Below are positions 11,146 through 23,380 of a stretch of DNA of 64,000 nucleotides, piece after piece (within the stretch, counting starts at the first letter, position 1; each line of letters opens with the position of its first letter). Under the pieces are notes generated by a model that searched no databases, had not been told where the DNA came from, and saw only the letters and a program-made list of their open reading frames with translations. Location: positions 1 through 64,000 of the forward strand of contig JAMKCH010012521.1 in assembly GCA_023653785.1 (NCBI GenBank), in the 5' to 3' direction. This stretch comes from Ophioderma brevispina. Lineage: Eukaryota > Echinodermata > Ophiuroidea > Amphilepidida > Ophiodermatidae. Both the position numbers and the translations under genes were made by a program.

Positions 11146-12303
11146 CAGGGTGTCTCAGAAAGAATGTTACCTTCCAGAAACGGTAAATTTTGCTTACTTA
11201 ATCAATTCTTATACTTGTTTAGCTTTATATTATGAAAATATGTACTTTTATGAACATATATGGTGAAAAAAAGAAAGAAAACAGTGAAAAAATAAGCAAA
11301 CATTGACTATTTCCCTAAAAGTGATGCAAACCTACTTTGTCCACGGCTAGCACTTACAGAAGAAACCAATGCATGCAAATATCCCTGACATAAAAATGTT
11401 TAAGACCCTCCTGGCCTATAATACTCTCAAATTCAAAGGTTTTTGCTGGTTCTAGAATTTATTGTTCAGTTTCCTATGCACTGCAGCATTATTTGCGGAT
11501 GATTGTCCTGTTCTTTGACAACCACATCTCCTTGTACCTTTTTAGAATCTTGCCACACTGTTAAAAATGTTCATTAAATAACGGCGCTTTCACTGGCAGC
11601 TGGCCTCACAACAGTTAAAACAACAGTTTTTACAGTTATTTGCACGTTTTGCTGCCTTTTTAACAGTGATTTGCACATTTTGAACCCGGCTGACGCTTAA
11701 ATCGACGTTATTTTAAGACCATGTTTAGCAGTGCACACTCCAGAATTTTTCTCTGTTGCCCCTTGACTGCCATCTTGGAACCCAACTTTGAGGAAATATG
11801 TTTACTCATTCATGATAAACAATGGTCCTTTAACCCAAAAGCAGTTCAGTTCATTAGAATATGCCATTGCAGGAGTCATGCCCCAATGTCATTATTTGAA
11901 AAGTGCACTTTAACCAAATTCATATTAGCATTATGATGGGAGACGTGTGAGGGGATTTAGGTCACTGCATGCGGAAGAACAAATTGAGTGCATATTTCAG
12001 GTGCTTTTAGGCATTACATGTGAACAAATTAATTAAATCTGAGGACATAATGTGTGCTCAAATCTATAAGAATTACAGTGTACGTGTTTCTCTGCTATTG
12101 CTAGCCGTAGACAAAGTAGGTTTGCATCAATTTTAGGGAAATAGTCATTGTTTGGTTATTTTTTGCACCGTTTTCTTTCTTGTTTTCACCATATGTTCCA
12201 AAAAGTACATTTTCATAATATAAAGTAAAAACAAGGATAAGAATTGATTAAGTAAGCAAAATTTGCTGTTTCTGAAGGGTAACATTCTTTCTGAGACACC
12301 CTG
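11146..12303. mobile_element. TA-flanked TIR element, non-coding
   Basis: Terminal inverted repeats of about 215 bp begin CAGGGTGTCTCAGAAAGAAT (11146) and end ATTCTTTCTGAGACACCCTG (12303). Both sides are flanked by TA, as in Tc1/mariner-type insertions. The interior carries no transposase-like frame, so this is a 1158 bp non-autonomous element. Confidence 0.8.
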
Positions 12304-12839
12304 TAGAGCTCAAGGTTGATCTCACTGTGAGCTTTATTTGTGTCTGTTGGTGATGTCTGTCTTTGATGACAATTTTTCACACCTCTTACAACTTTGAGCT
12401 TGGTTTGAAACTATATCTGCAAATTAACTTTAAAACAAATATTTTCACTTGAAAGCTTTTGCCATTATCAAATTGTTAAGATGCAAGATAAAAGTATCAA
12501 AAAGTCAAGTCACATTTTCATCTCATCTGTCTCTGATATTGAATATTTCATGGTCATTTACCATGGCAACCAAATGTTATTTCCAATGTGCTTGTTAATG
12601 ATACCCTTTACAGTAAAACAGCAAACAATCCACTACATCATATTGATTTATTTTTACAAGCCTTCTAATTTAATCAAGTGCCCATGGCAAAGCAATCAGG
12701 CTCACAATCCATAGCATTGATACTTGTTTATCTATAATATATAGCTGCCTGATATTATACAAATAATGTTTATGAGAACATTTTAAAGAATACTTCATGA
12801 GTTGAAAGATGAAATGTTCCATTCAATGAGGTATTTAAG
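12304..12839. other. anonymous sequence, no gene seen
   Basis: AT-rich, without a recognisable repeat or a convincing coding frame. Confidence 0.4.
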
Positions 12840-13282
12840 AGTACACCTGCTGTAATAATCTGCAAAGGAAATGAAAATAGGATGTAGGGTTTGTCAGAAA
12901 AAAAATATGAAAGACCAAAGAGGTTCTATATAGATAGAGAGGCAAAACTTTACGTAATCTTTAGAAATTCACCGTCTCGCATGTTTTGCCGACCACAAAG
13001 AAAACCTAGAGTACCAACAATAGAAAGCAATGGCTGCCTCCGCTTCTTCCACATACTGTGGGTGCCGCTTTGCATATACACTAATCGGTAGTGATACAAA
13101 TTAATGTATGTGTTAGAGGTGGCCAGGTGTAATAATAGTGTACCTGGATCATTGTGCTCAGATACTCTTTTTTCTCATAATGCAATTTTTTTTTTTTTTT
13201 TTTTTAGTACACCTGCTCTAATAATCTGCAAAGGAAATGAAAATAGGATGTAGGGTTTGTCAGAAAAAAAATATGAAAGACC
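12840..13282. repeat. 77 bp near-identical direct repeats flanking about 290 bp
   Basis: The block at 12840-12916 (AGTACACCTGCTGTAATAAT...GAAAGACC) recurs at 13206-13282 with one visible substitution (CTGT to CTCT). A T run (about 13187-13205) immediately precedes the second copy. The intervening 290 bp has no recognisable gene. Confidence 0.9.
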
Positions 13283-13415
13283 CTGTATTTTGTTATTTTT
13301 CTGTATCTGTGAACTGAAACCTCTGGGAATTTAAGACAAAGACACCTATTGGTTTCCATTTTTTTATGACCACCCGTTGACAAGATTGATTTTTAGACCG
13401 ATTTAGTATCTGCAG

Positions 13416-13705
13416 AGGGCACATGTGGTCCAGTGGATAAGGCGCCCGACCCGCACTCCAAAGGTTGTGGCTTCGAGCCCCGCTGTGGCCAATGTGTTTC
13501 GCCCTTTAGTAAGGCGCTTTACCTCAATTACTCCTCTCTACCCAGGTACCGGCATTATTCAATGTCGTGAAGGTAACAGACTCCCTGTAGAGGAGGTGTA
13601 GCGAGCCCCCTAGCAACAATATATGGTGGAGTCTGGCCCATTGCTTCGAAAGAGATGGGCACTCCCTTCCTGTATATACAGTCCGTCCTCCTTTACCTTT
13701 TACTT
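13416..13705 (+). mobile_element. tRNA-derived SINE
   Basis: The head carries a pol III A-box-like TGGTCCAGTGGATAAGG (about 13427) and a B-box-like GGCTTCGAGCCCC (about 13469). The body runs through TAAGGCGCTTTACCTCAATTAC to GGTGGAGTCTGGCCCATTGC. The same tail is seen at 47700 and 38115, so this is a dispersed family rather than a tRNA gene. Confidence 0.8.
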
Positions 13706-13737
13706 TTTTTTAGTATCTGTTCAGCTACCTATAAGAC

Positions 13738-13806
13738 AAGATTTCCCAACTGGAGGTCGCACCCCTTTGGGGTCGCCTACCCTTAAGAAGGGGTCGCGGT
13801 TAATTT
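13738..13806. mobile_element. possible hAT-type transposon end
   Basis: TTTCCCAACTGGAGGTCGCA followed by CCCCTTTGGGGTCGCC and GGGGTCGCGG resembles the ends of hAT elements (TTCCCAAACTGGGGGTCGC type). Only one end is recognised, so this may be a solo fragment. Confidence 0.35.
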
Positions 13807-14576
13807 AAATGAAATGAACGTACTTGTCTAAAAGGCAGGAACAGATTTGGAAAATGTATCTGGGGACCCAGAACTTCAAAATTATACATTTTAAAATTTA
13901 ATTTTATTAGTAATTCCCCATGTGACCTTGGTGACGCTCATGTCCCCTTCGACCCCATTCACAACCGCAAGACGGCAACGACACGGCGGTCCAACGGCCG
14001 CCGTATTTTATTATTTACTGTAATTTCAGCGCGATGCTAATTCTCTGCTGTTGGAAGTAGATTTGCCGGAAGATTTGCAATGATAAAATGAAAGAAAGCT
14101 AGCGCCCCCAGCCCATAGAGTATCCTGTGTAAAAGATTAGTAAAGATTTTCAGGTCATATCAGTTAAGGGTAATCGCTCGATCCAGATATGAACAGTGCA
14201 TGACCTGATTGTTGGGGCAGTGTATCATGGTAGGCTACAGTACAGCAAAGAGCATCTCGCGGAAGTCTTGAGAAGTTGAGCATTTTTGTTGACGTTCGCC
14301 GCGAAGACGGAGATAACTACCAAACTGGATCTATTAAACACAGATCGGCGATAATTGTTCTCGAAGATGTGTAGACAGTGATTGAATTAATATTTTTTTA
14401 CATTTACCGAGCCAATATTTTCCCAAGTCATGACAGTGGCCAAGCCAGGGTTCTTAAAATGAAATGTGTATAGTAATATATAGAACACAAATTCTCAACA
14501 CATAATCATTTAGATTCTTGTGTTGTCCAATAGAAAGTACTGTTCATTTTAATCACCTTGAATGTGTATTTTATTA

Positions 14577-14825
14577 GTAAACTTTCGCGTGCTTTGCGGC
14601 GCAAATCAGTATAAATTGTCACTTACAGGACTATCAAAGACCAAAATTTAACTTGACTATAATGAAATTAGTCATGTCAATCAAGCCAAACGATTTTGCA
14701 GTGTTCGATTAATCCATTGAATTTGGTATTTGATTAAAATTTCCGGCGCACTTCGCGCTAAATTGTCACTTGGCAGACTGTTCAAGGACCAAAATGAACA
14801 CGATTGGAATGAAGTAGTGGTATTT
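14577..14825. repeat. pair of diverged direct repeats
   Basis: GGCGCAAATCAGTATAAATT...GTCACTTACAGGACT (about 14598) and GGCGCACTTCGCGCTAAATT...GTCACTTGGCAGACT (about 14743) are followed by similar text (CAAAGACCAAAAT / CAAGGACCAAAAT). They look like two decayed copies of one unit about 150 bp apart. Confidence 0.55.
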
Positions 14826-16017
14826 TTGCACACTTCATGTGCGCTTGTTTTAGGAATGAAGCTTACCTGTCCCTAGTAGAATGCTACAACCATTTTTCTT
14901 ATAATTGCCTGCCCTTCCCTGTCATCAGTAGATTCAAAGCTTCTGGTAGATATAGGTGACATTATTGCAAGCCCCTTCTCCTGGCTTGAAACCATATTGC
15001 CTTGGCCACGACGTCCTCTCCACAACACCTTTCAATTTTCAGAGGCGCGTAGCTCTGTATCCCCCCATGGCGCCATGTTCAAGGGTATTAGGTTTGGTAG
15101 GCATCAATTTTTGCAGCAAAGTTATATTCGCACCGCTAATCGGTATTTATCATATTTATTTTATTATTTTTTTAGAATTCGCTGTTGCTGTTAGGATGGT
15201 ATGTCCTACCCCCTGCCACATCGAAACTGCAAATTAATCTCGACAATGGCTTTTATAAGTCACGCCGTAAAGGGAGCGAGAATTACAAAATGCACAAGGT
15301 GTTGTTGTGTAGGATATCAAAATCATTATGAGGCTGATATTGTGCAGACGCTTCGGGGTCAAATACATAACAAATTCGGGAATGTTAAATTAGGTCATAA
15401 ACTACTCTAGGCCAAAATGCAATGGGCATTTTTCCAAAAACACACCATTTTTTTTTTGTTTTTTTTTTTTTTTTTTAATGGTCAAACAGTGCAAACTACC
15501 TCTTATTCCCAAAACGACGTCCAATGGCAGAAATGTGACCTTTTTCCAATGTTTATTAAAGCGGGTGGCATAGCTCTATAGTAATGCGCTGGCTCCCCCG
15601 GGGCCAAAAATAATATGTCAAACATGCGGTTACGTCACCACTTCTTAAATTTTCCAAAAATTGGCTCTTCACAACTCATAATAACAGTCAATATAAAATT
15701 CAACTGTAGAATTCCTACTTTACTAATCGATCTTCGGTATTTCGTTATTAGAGATACTGGACTGCGTTGCGTGATCTTGCTATTTGATGACAAAGCCAGG
15801 CCAATTCCTGCTCCAATGCCGAAATGGTAGACGTCTACCCAGTTTGTTTTTTTCACTCTGTCGCGGATTGCCGCCTGGCGGCGGGCTGTTAGCTCAATTT
15901 GGCACTTTGTATTCAACTACATACATGTAGTACTATTATAGAATGTGTCAGGGTCTACAGGCAGCAATTGATGTAAACCACTTGGAATGGTTGAAAAAGA
16001 TAAATCAGGGTTGATCT
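14826..16017. other. anonymous sequence with a T run
   Basis: Holds a T-rich run at 15450-15477. The small frames on both strands at 14956-15410 and 15615-15916 overlap each other and lack domain features. I see no gene. Confidence 0.4.
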
Positions 16018-16366
16018 AAGGCATTAAAAAAAATTGTTTGTGTTTTGGTGTACCCGACCAACCCTAAAAAAACCTGTCGACTCAAAATTGTTTATTCAAT
16101 TAGCACAAAATAAAATAAATATTCTTCCGCCGACCCATTATTTTCATCCACAATTAACATTTTTTTTTACCACACAAAGACGAAAAAATAACACAACAAG
16201 ACAACAAGGCAACTACAACAAGTAAAATAAAAGACCTTGCTATGTCATTGAAAAAGCTTTAAATAGTAGCATCTTGTTTCATTTTAGAGTAAAACATTGA
16301 GAAGATCTAAAAAATTAAAAAAAACTTTCTCCATTATGCCAAAACAACATTTTTTTTTATGCCTCT
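16018..16366. mobile_element. MITE, GGCATTAAAAAAAATTGTTTG family, copy 1
   Basis: Starts AAGGCATTAAAAAAAATTGT and ends AACATTTTTTTTTATGCCT, an inverted pair. Non-coding and AT-rich. Related copies occur at 20094 and 20934. Confidence 0.6.
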
Positions 16367-17099
16367 AAATGCAAAGCTAGCTGTTCCGGGTATATCTTTT
16401 AATATTTGCTGGATCCGCTGCTTCAATATTATTATATATAGAACTTAAAATTTCTGAGTTATCCAATGGTTTGAGGCAGGAATTAGAGAACTGGAAAAAT
16501 TTTCACTGACTTTGAGTATTTGTTTTTAAGCAAGTAGAAAATTCAAGTCATGAGATGCAGATTTCATTCATAAAATGGCGAAATTTTTACTTTGCAGCTG
16601 AATTAGTTATCGAGTGTTTGAAAATACCCTGTAAAATTTTGGACATTGTATTGAGTGATTAGTGAGAAAGAAATCTTGCGGTTCTTGCCGTTCATGTAGT
16701 GGGTATGTTTGTTAATATCATGCTGGATGTCTGCTCATGTCTAATTCTGTCTGTATGTTAGTCTTGTTCAAGATACTCTTGCCTTTATGCACTGAATCAC
16801 TCACAAGTACATCCAGTCGCGTACCGACGAGGGGTGGGGTGGGCGTGTGGGTGGGGTGGGGGGATTACCTTTGATTGTAATTGGTCACTGTTGTAAACAT
16901 TGATGTCACATCTTCTATACCTATATTCCTCAACTTTACAAAAAACAACCCTTTTTACCACTCAGAACTTTGTTTTGATTTAAAGCTTTTCAGATAAGTT
17001 TTGAAATCAAAAATTATTATCTAAGGGCATCCGAGATGTGTTCACATTTCGCGCCAACTGTTCCTGTTTTGTCCATTAAGTTGGGGATGTCAGATGAAT

Positions 17100-18012
17100 A
17101 CTGCTGTATGTCCCTCGGCAATCACTCAAGTTACCGTTTTGGCACGTAACTTCCAACATGTGAATCTGAGAGCGGTACTTTGATCAATCGCACGATGACA
17201 GTGACGGCAAATCGTGCACGCGTTGGGCAACAAAAATGAAATTGGAGGATATCTCCATAGTCTGGGCTTTGTCTTGTGCTCAGCCAGGATATGTTTTGTA
17301 CTCGCATAGAGCTTTGGTTGTAGGTTTCCATCCAGTCTATCCTTTAGTTTTCTTCATGGTCCAGGTCTCAGATCTGTATAACAGGATATCTCTACACAGG
17401 CTCTACAGAATTTCAGCTTGGTTGAATGGAGATACCAGATTGCCCTAAGTGGTGTAGTTTATTGCAGGCATTCCAAGGTTGTCCTCTGGGTGACAGGAAG
17501 TCTTTCTTTGCTGCGGACCAACATCAGGAACCCTAGGATACTTGAAGTCTTGCCTCTTTGGCGTTGGGCTACCATATGTTGTGCTGATAGGTGATGATCT
17601 GTCTTCCTCATTGACAGTCATATATTAGGCTTTCTTGGCATTTAGTGTAGGCCGACTTGTCTGTCAGCATTCTCAAGTGATTGTTAGTAGATCTTTTTGC
17701 ACCACATATCAGATCAGCTTTAGAGCTAGATCATCTGGGTAGTCCAGGTCTGTGAGATACTGACTTTGGTGACGCTAGACGCTGGGTTTTGGATGGTGGA
17801 TAGTCCTTCTCGTTCGTGTGATGTCAAGACTCGTCTGAGGATGTAATTCAACCATGACTACAAAGAGATAAGGAGCAAGAGGTCTCCTTGGAGGATTCCA
17901 GAGTTGTTAGGCAACTCATTGGTGGGGGCAAATCCATGGTCTGCACTAACGCTATATGGGTTATGATGGCAATGCCTGGACAGTCCTTCATCTGGGACAC
18001 AGTTTAGTTAGT
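17100..18012 (-). pseudogene. non-LTR retrotransposon reverse transcriptase remnant
   Basis: Read on the minus strand, the sequence gives ILQGD (about 17880-17900), then LDYPDDLAL (17717-17747), then LNAKKAKYMTVNE (about 17610-17650). These correspond, in order and spacing, to the GxxQGD, Y-x-DD catalytic and LNAxKTEYM blocks of a LINE reverse transcriptase. The catalytic box reads YPDD rather than the usual YADD. Frames are broken many times, so this is an old 5'- and 3'-truncated copy. The clade is not determined. Confidence 0.7.
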
Positions 18013-20093
18013 TGGCGGAGGAAGCAAAAATAATAGTTACCACTTGTTAATACCAATTTCATTAATCACTTCAGTACCTAAAACTGGAAGCGAGCAAATC
18101 ATCTAACAGGGCACCTGTGAAGGTAATGATGTTGAAGCCATACTTTTGGGACGGTTGTATGAATGTTTAATGAGCTCATTTGCATATTTTTGATAGAAAA
18201 ATATGATTAAACCCAGAGTTGTGGGGGCCATCTTAATTAAGACTGCATAATTATTTTTCACAAGTAAAAGAAAAATGGACAGTGTTGTTACATTTACAGA
18301 AGTCGACAAAATATTTTATTTTTCATTTGTAATGCAAGAAGAAACAAGAATAAGATGTGATGCTTTTTTCTAATTAAATTGTACTGTGATCGGAGACAAA
18401 ACCATTACCTTTGGCATTAGGGATTTATAATAACAGGATGTTGTTCTCCCCAGTCTTAAAAAAGAGTTAATAGTCTAAGTGACGATTGCCACTTAGAATT
18501 TTCAAACCTTCACAGTCATTATCCGCGTGTGCACACAAGTATGGAGTAGTAAAGTAGTATTTATCAACAAAGGTTTTGTTTACAGTGCTGTAGAGTGAGC
18601 AGCATGATATAACTTTAAGTGCCTCTTAAGTGTTTCTCTGTTTCTGGAATAACAGGACAAGATTTCCAAATTTAGGATTGTCGCTACTGGTTGTTTAACA
18701 CTTTAAAGGCGAAATCTAAGATAATAAAAATGAATGGTATTAAAACAATATTTTCGTATCCAAAACCGTTGTAGCTGAAGAATCAGCTCATATTCAAGGA
18801 CGATGGTAGGTTCTTATGTAAGGTCGGCCAGTGATCAACCTAAATCAGAGTGCTTTGAGCAGAGATCAGAGATGTAACTTTTCGGATTTTTGGCATAAAT
18901 AAAAAAAAAATCCGAAAATGTTAAAACAAACAACACAAAAAAACTTTATTTTTTTTTCATTTATGAGATAAAATAGGTCACTGATAAAGGTAAAATGCCA
19001 TCAAAAACCCAATTTTTAAGTAGTAACAATGTATTTTAGAGAGAGAAGGGGCTGTGGTACCCTAAATCATGTAAGAGAAAATACGTCCCCAGAGCTTCAC
19101 CGGATCATGCGCTAAAATTGGCCTTACCGTGGTTTTCGAAATTTTGGAGTTTCAGGAAATGGGACTATCCTCTGTTACATCTGCTTAGAGCGGTTTTGGT
19201 TTGTGTCTGTATTGTTGCAACCTATTTGATTTGTGTGGGCTGAGTTGAGTTGCTTATTGAATGCAAAAGAGACAGGACTGCCATATGATGGGTTTAATAA
19301 GCTTAGAACTCCCATTGGTGAAAGGGACAGTTTAGGGACCCAAAAATATTTGACTTTCTCGACAGATTTTTATTAGCAGAACTTCACAAACGATGAAGGG
19401 TTCATGTAGACATCAACATTATTGGAATATAAAAATCAAAATTTATAATTGAGTTTTCAAATTAGGGGCCAAACAATATTTTGACGTAAAATAGCATATC
19501 ATTTTAGGACAAACTACAAACTGTCGTTTTGTGATAATTCAGTTGTTATTTCTTGTAGAAGATTCAAAATTACATATTTAAAGCAAAATGAAGTATTTGT
19601 ACGCAGTTAGGCACTCTCAGTGTTTGGTCGATCAGACAGAAATCTAAAAAAAAATCTAAAAAAATCCAATTTTGGATTTATTGCTTAATAAGAATAGGTA
19701 TCGTAACATACCTTGCATTCGTGATAAGACCAAAAAGCAATCCAATTAAGGACAAAAACCGATATTTTAGTCATCAGGTCCGTATGGACACTTAATATAA
19801 AGTAATTAATAATGGAGGTTTATACGTTGAATATTGCTTGTTTCTTATATTCTTTCAATTTATCAGTTGGGAAAAAGAACTTATGGGAATTTCTAAGACT
19901 TATCCTTCACTTTTAAGCTGTTCCCGCATGCACAATTCAAAGATTTTGACTCTTTCAGGTGATCAATGTAGTGTCTGTAACCATTTTACTGAGGGTCTAT
20001 AGTAGTGGTCCAAATACACCAACACGCTTATATAGAATCATGAAAACTACTTTATTTCCAACTTCAAATATAAAATAATGATAGGCCTATAAC
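18013..20093. other. anonymous AT-rich sequence
   Basis: No convincing exon. There is one small hairpin: TTTTCGGATTTTT (about 18877) mirrored by AAAAAATCCGAAAA (about 18907). There is also a short repeat AAATCTAAAAAAAAATCTAA at about 19641. I see nothing else I can name. Confidence 0.4.
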
Positions 20094-20462
20094 TAAAAAA
20101 AAATTGTTGATTGGCGTACATAGGGAAAAAATAGGGTAGGTTAGGTCGACTTTTTTTTTTGTTTATGTTTCACTACACAGGAACACAACAAATAGAGACA
20201 AAATACAAAATACGTACAAAAATATTTTTCAAAAAAACAAAAAATTTTTTATTGTTCATTTTGGAGGCATCATATCGCGGTTTGGAAGCATATCATATCG
20301 CGCTAATAAATGAAAATATGTGTTTGTACGGTGTTTTTTAAAACTTTTTTTTGCACACAAAAAATATAAATATTTAGGGTCGGCGGGTAAGGTTAAAAAA
20401 ATTAAAAATAGGGCTCGGTGGGTGGGGTTTCGCCAATCAAACAATTTTTTTTTTTATGCCTT
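20094..20462. mobile_element. MITE, ATTGTTTG family, copy 2
   Basis: Begins AACTAAAAAAAAATTGTTGA followed by TTGGCGTACATAGG, and ends GCCAATCAAACAATTTTTTT then TATGCCT. These are imperfect inverted ends. The interior is A/T homopolymer-rich with GGTCGAC and GGTCGGCGGG patches. Confidence 0.7.
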
Positions 20463-20933
20463 AGCTTTTAATCTGACACAAGAAAAAAAAAACAAAGATC
20501 GTATCAGGATCCAATAAAAAACAGTATGGACTGGAAACCAAACGTATATGAAAATCACAGGTTTGGACCTGAAGTTCAAACTGGGGACCACAGCTAGTCG
20601 CTGATGTGCCGGATTGAAGAAATTCTGGTTGAATGTGAGTAAATTTCAGTGTGAGTAGTACATACTTCAGGTGATATTATTCTTCCTTTTAACTGTACCA
20701 TTAAGTGTTAAATATTGTTTTTTCTCTGTGGTAAATTATTTTTACAACTTGCTGTATATAGATAAGTACAAAAAAAGGCTCAAAAGTTCATGTGGTCCCA
20801 GCAGTTTATAGTCACTCACCAGCCATTCAAATCAGGAGAGTAGTGATGATAATGTGTTGTTTCAATGAATTCGCTATGTCGCAGAATTATCATTGGCAAA
20901 GTTTTTTTTGTTGAACAGGGGATCTATAATAAG

Positions 20934-21238
20934 TGCATAAAAAAATTGTTTGTTGGCGTACGTAAGAAAAAAATCAGGGTTGGATTTTTTTTTAAAGAAG
21001 ACACTTGAAAGTCTTCTTTATGACCAACTCGAAAAAAACATTCACATTAACATTCAGCTTGTCCTCAAGTCCCAAGTTTATAAGGAAAAAAAAACGGTTA
21101 CTGGTGGAAAAAAATAGGAGCAGTCGGAAGCTCGAAGATTTTTTTTTTGGAGAAATTGAAAAAAAAAATAAAGGTGGCAGGTGTTTTCGAGGGGCAGGTC
21201 GGGGTGTGTACACCAAACAAAAAATTTTTTTTTAGCCT
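20934..21238. mobile_element. MITE, ATTGTTTG family, copy 3
   Basis: Begins GCATAAAAAAATTGTTTGTT followed by GGCGTACGTAAG, and ends CACCAAACAAAAAATTTTTT then AGCC. It shares both inverted ends with the copy 0.5 kb upstream but has a different interior. Lys/Phe-rich frames inside are homopolymer artefacts. Confidence 0.65.
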
Positions 21239-21734
21239 AATGGGAGGGAGAAAAACTGTTTGGAGGGAGGCCTTGGTCCAGCTATCCCACACTTTTGAGG
21301 GCAGTAGTAGTAGAGTATTCAACAGTTAATTGTATGCACTTGATGGAGGGCCCATAGCTAGAAGATCCAAATTGTAACATTTACATGTCATATGGCACTA
21401 TAAAAATCTCAAATCTAAATTGAAGATAGTACGCTATGTTTAATCTGATAGTCATTGTTTCTCTTTCTTCTTTTTTTCCGTTTTAAAGATATGAAAATCC
21501 CATTTTGTTGGATCTAATTTCCGTATGGGTTACCAATCACAAGCAATCTTGTAGGACTTTCACAAGTCTACTTACTTCATAACCTGCTTTCCCACACTGT
21601 GTGGGGGGGCGCTAAACAACTGGCTTCCCTGCTTTGTACGTGCTAAGTTTAGGAGTTTCACATCACAGTCCTGGTTTGAATTAAAGTTTTGGAACAAATT
21701 TACCCAGCAGACATTACTGACATTCATAATTACC

Positions 21735-22190
21735 AGCAGAACAACTGAAATTCATAAATGTGGAAAAAAGGATTTTTTGATTCTCATATGAAGACCTATC
21801 AATGGGTGGTGTGCATGAATGCCGACAATTCCATTGTTCTAACTTCTTTGAAAAGAACAAAATCGGATGCACAGTTGTATCCTAAGAACGGGAATGTTGT
21901 TTTTAAAGGTACTTTTTCCAAATTTAATGGTGTTGTCTTCTTCTACTTTGATATGAGAGTCCGGTTACTTGCCACATATGCCCCACCAAGTAACTGGGAA
22001 TGGCAGTTTTTGATGGTCGAAGCAATAGTGCATATTGCCAAATCCCTATTCAATACTGAGCTAATATTGATGGTTAACCATCAAATTTCAGGACGAAAAT
22101 GAGAAAAATACAGGCTTTCATCTGATATCAAAATCGATACTTCCGGGTAAATCAGGGGGTCCTAAAGACGATCGGAACGTGCACCTTTAA
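21735..22190 (-). mobile_element. TTAA-ended repeat, AAGGTGCACGTTCCGATC family (left of pair)
   Basis: Its right end reads GATCGGAACGTGCACCTTTA and abuts TTAA (22187-22190). Read on the minus strand it matches the repeat starting at 25455 for a few hundred bases, including GATATCAGATGAAAGCC and TTAGCTCAGTATTG. A 114-codon + strand frame (21758-22102) crosses it but is not supported by any domain. Confidence 0.6.
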
Positions 22191-22212
22191 GTACATGATG
22201 CCCGTTCTGATT

Positions 22213-22543
22213 TTAATGGCCTCAATTTTCAAACAAATTGTGTTTTTTTTAATATGCATGATGCTTGTCCATACATACTACTCACTCTGCAAAAAAAGTA
22301 GCTAGGCTCAAATTGAAGTCCCTCATATAGAAAATTACAACTTTGTTATAAAATTCTGGATTTGGAATTTTTTTAATACACAGTATCCTATGGCACTGTT
22401 ATACTACACAAATGTTTACTTCATCAAAGCAAAAAATCTGATTCATCTCAAACTTTGGAATTGAGCATTTTAGGTGACTATCTTGACTTCTAGTTGACTA
22501 GACCAAAAAAATTATATTTCAAAATCTCTGAGTCGGCCTTTAA
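22213..22543 (-). mobile_element. TTAA MITE, AGGCCGACTCAGAG family, copy 1
   Basis: Bounded by TTAA at 22213-22216 and 22540-22543. Its strong end reads AAATCTCTGAGTCGGCCT. Internal landmarks such as CAGTATCCTATGGCACTGTT and CTATATGAGGGACTTCAATT (minus strand) are shared with copies at 26461, 41445 and 43163. Confidence 0.8.
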
Positions 22544-23380
22544 TGGCTTTATTTTATGCTAGTAACATTTTAATCCTTGTTTATAAATCCCCCTTCTAGT
22601 TATACTTGCACCCTACCATAAATCCCAATTCTGGTGCCAAATTATTGTAATTGTCACTTGATATTTAAAGCAATATTAGCACATTTTTTGAAGAGTGCCC
22701 CAGATTTTCAAAATTTGATATTTTTGCACAGGTACGTTGGTAATTGTCTAGGAAACTATACCTGCGAACGAGAATGCTAAAAAATGCGTATTTATCACAA
22801 AATAAGTGATTTTGTAATTAGAATTGGGATCCCAGATTAGACTTAACGGCAGAGCTGGAAATGCTACGTTTATGTCCGTCCATGATGAAATAGTGCTACC
22901 ACGAGAAAATAACCTCTAACTTGGCTTGCCTGAACTATTAAAACAACTAATGGATGGGCGTAGACACGTGCATGGCACTATTTCCCGGCTATTTCACATG
23001 GGAAGGCCATTTCCAACAGCCGTTGTATTATTATCGGGGATCCCCGATAATAATTATTCCAGTACAAAATTCCTTCGTTTGTAAAACAATAGACATTTTC
23101 GAGCTTAGGTACCATCAAGGTATAGTTTACTAGCCAGTTACCAATGCAAATAGTGTAAAAATCTCCAAAAGTTGTGAAAAATTGGGGGGGTGGCGCTCTT
23201 AAAAAAAATGTTGATAATATTTGCTTTAACAATCCTTGTCATGCCAAAAACAAGCATCACTGTGGTATAGGGATGATCTTGAAGGAGGAGGGGTGGGGGG
23301 GCGTCGGGGTTATTGGCAAACCAACCCTCCCTTTCTAGGTATGACAAGTTCATGCTTTTGTCTGATTTCTACACCCAAAA
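22544..23380. other. anonymous sequence, no gene seen
   Basis: Contains a short self-complementary stretch TTATCGGGGATCCCCGATAA (23033-23052), a perfect 20 bp palindrome. Nothing else is recognisable. Confidence 0.4.

Noticed and set aside
21005..21322. Lys- and Phe-rich frames on both strands
   Set aside because: They arise from A/T homopolymers inside a MITE.
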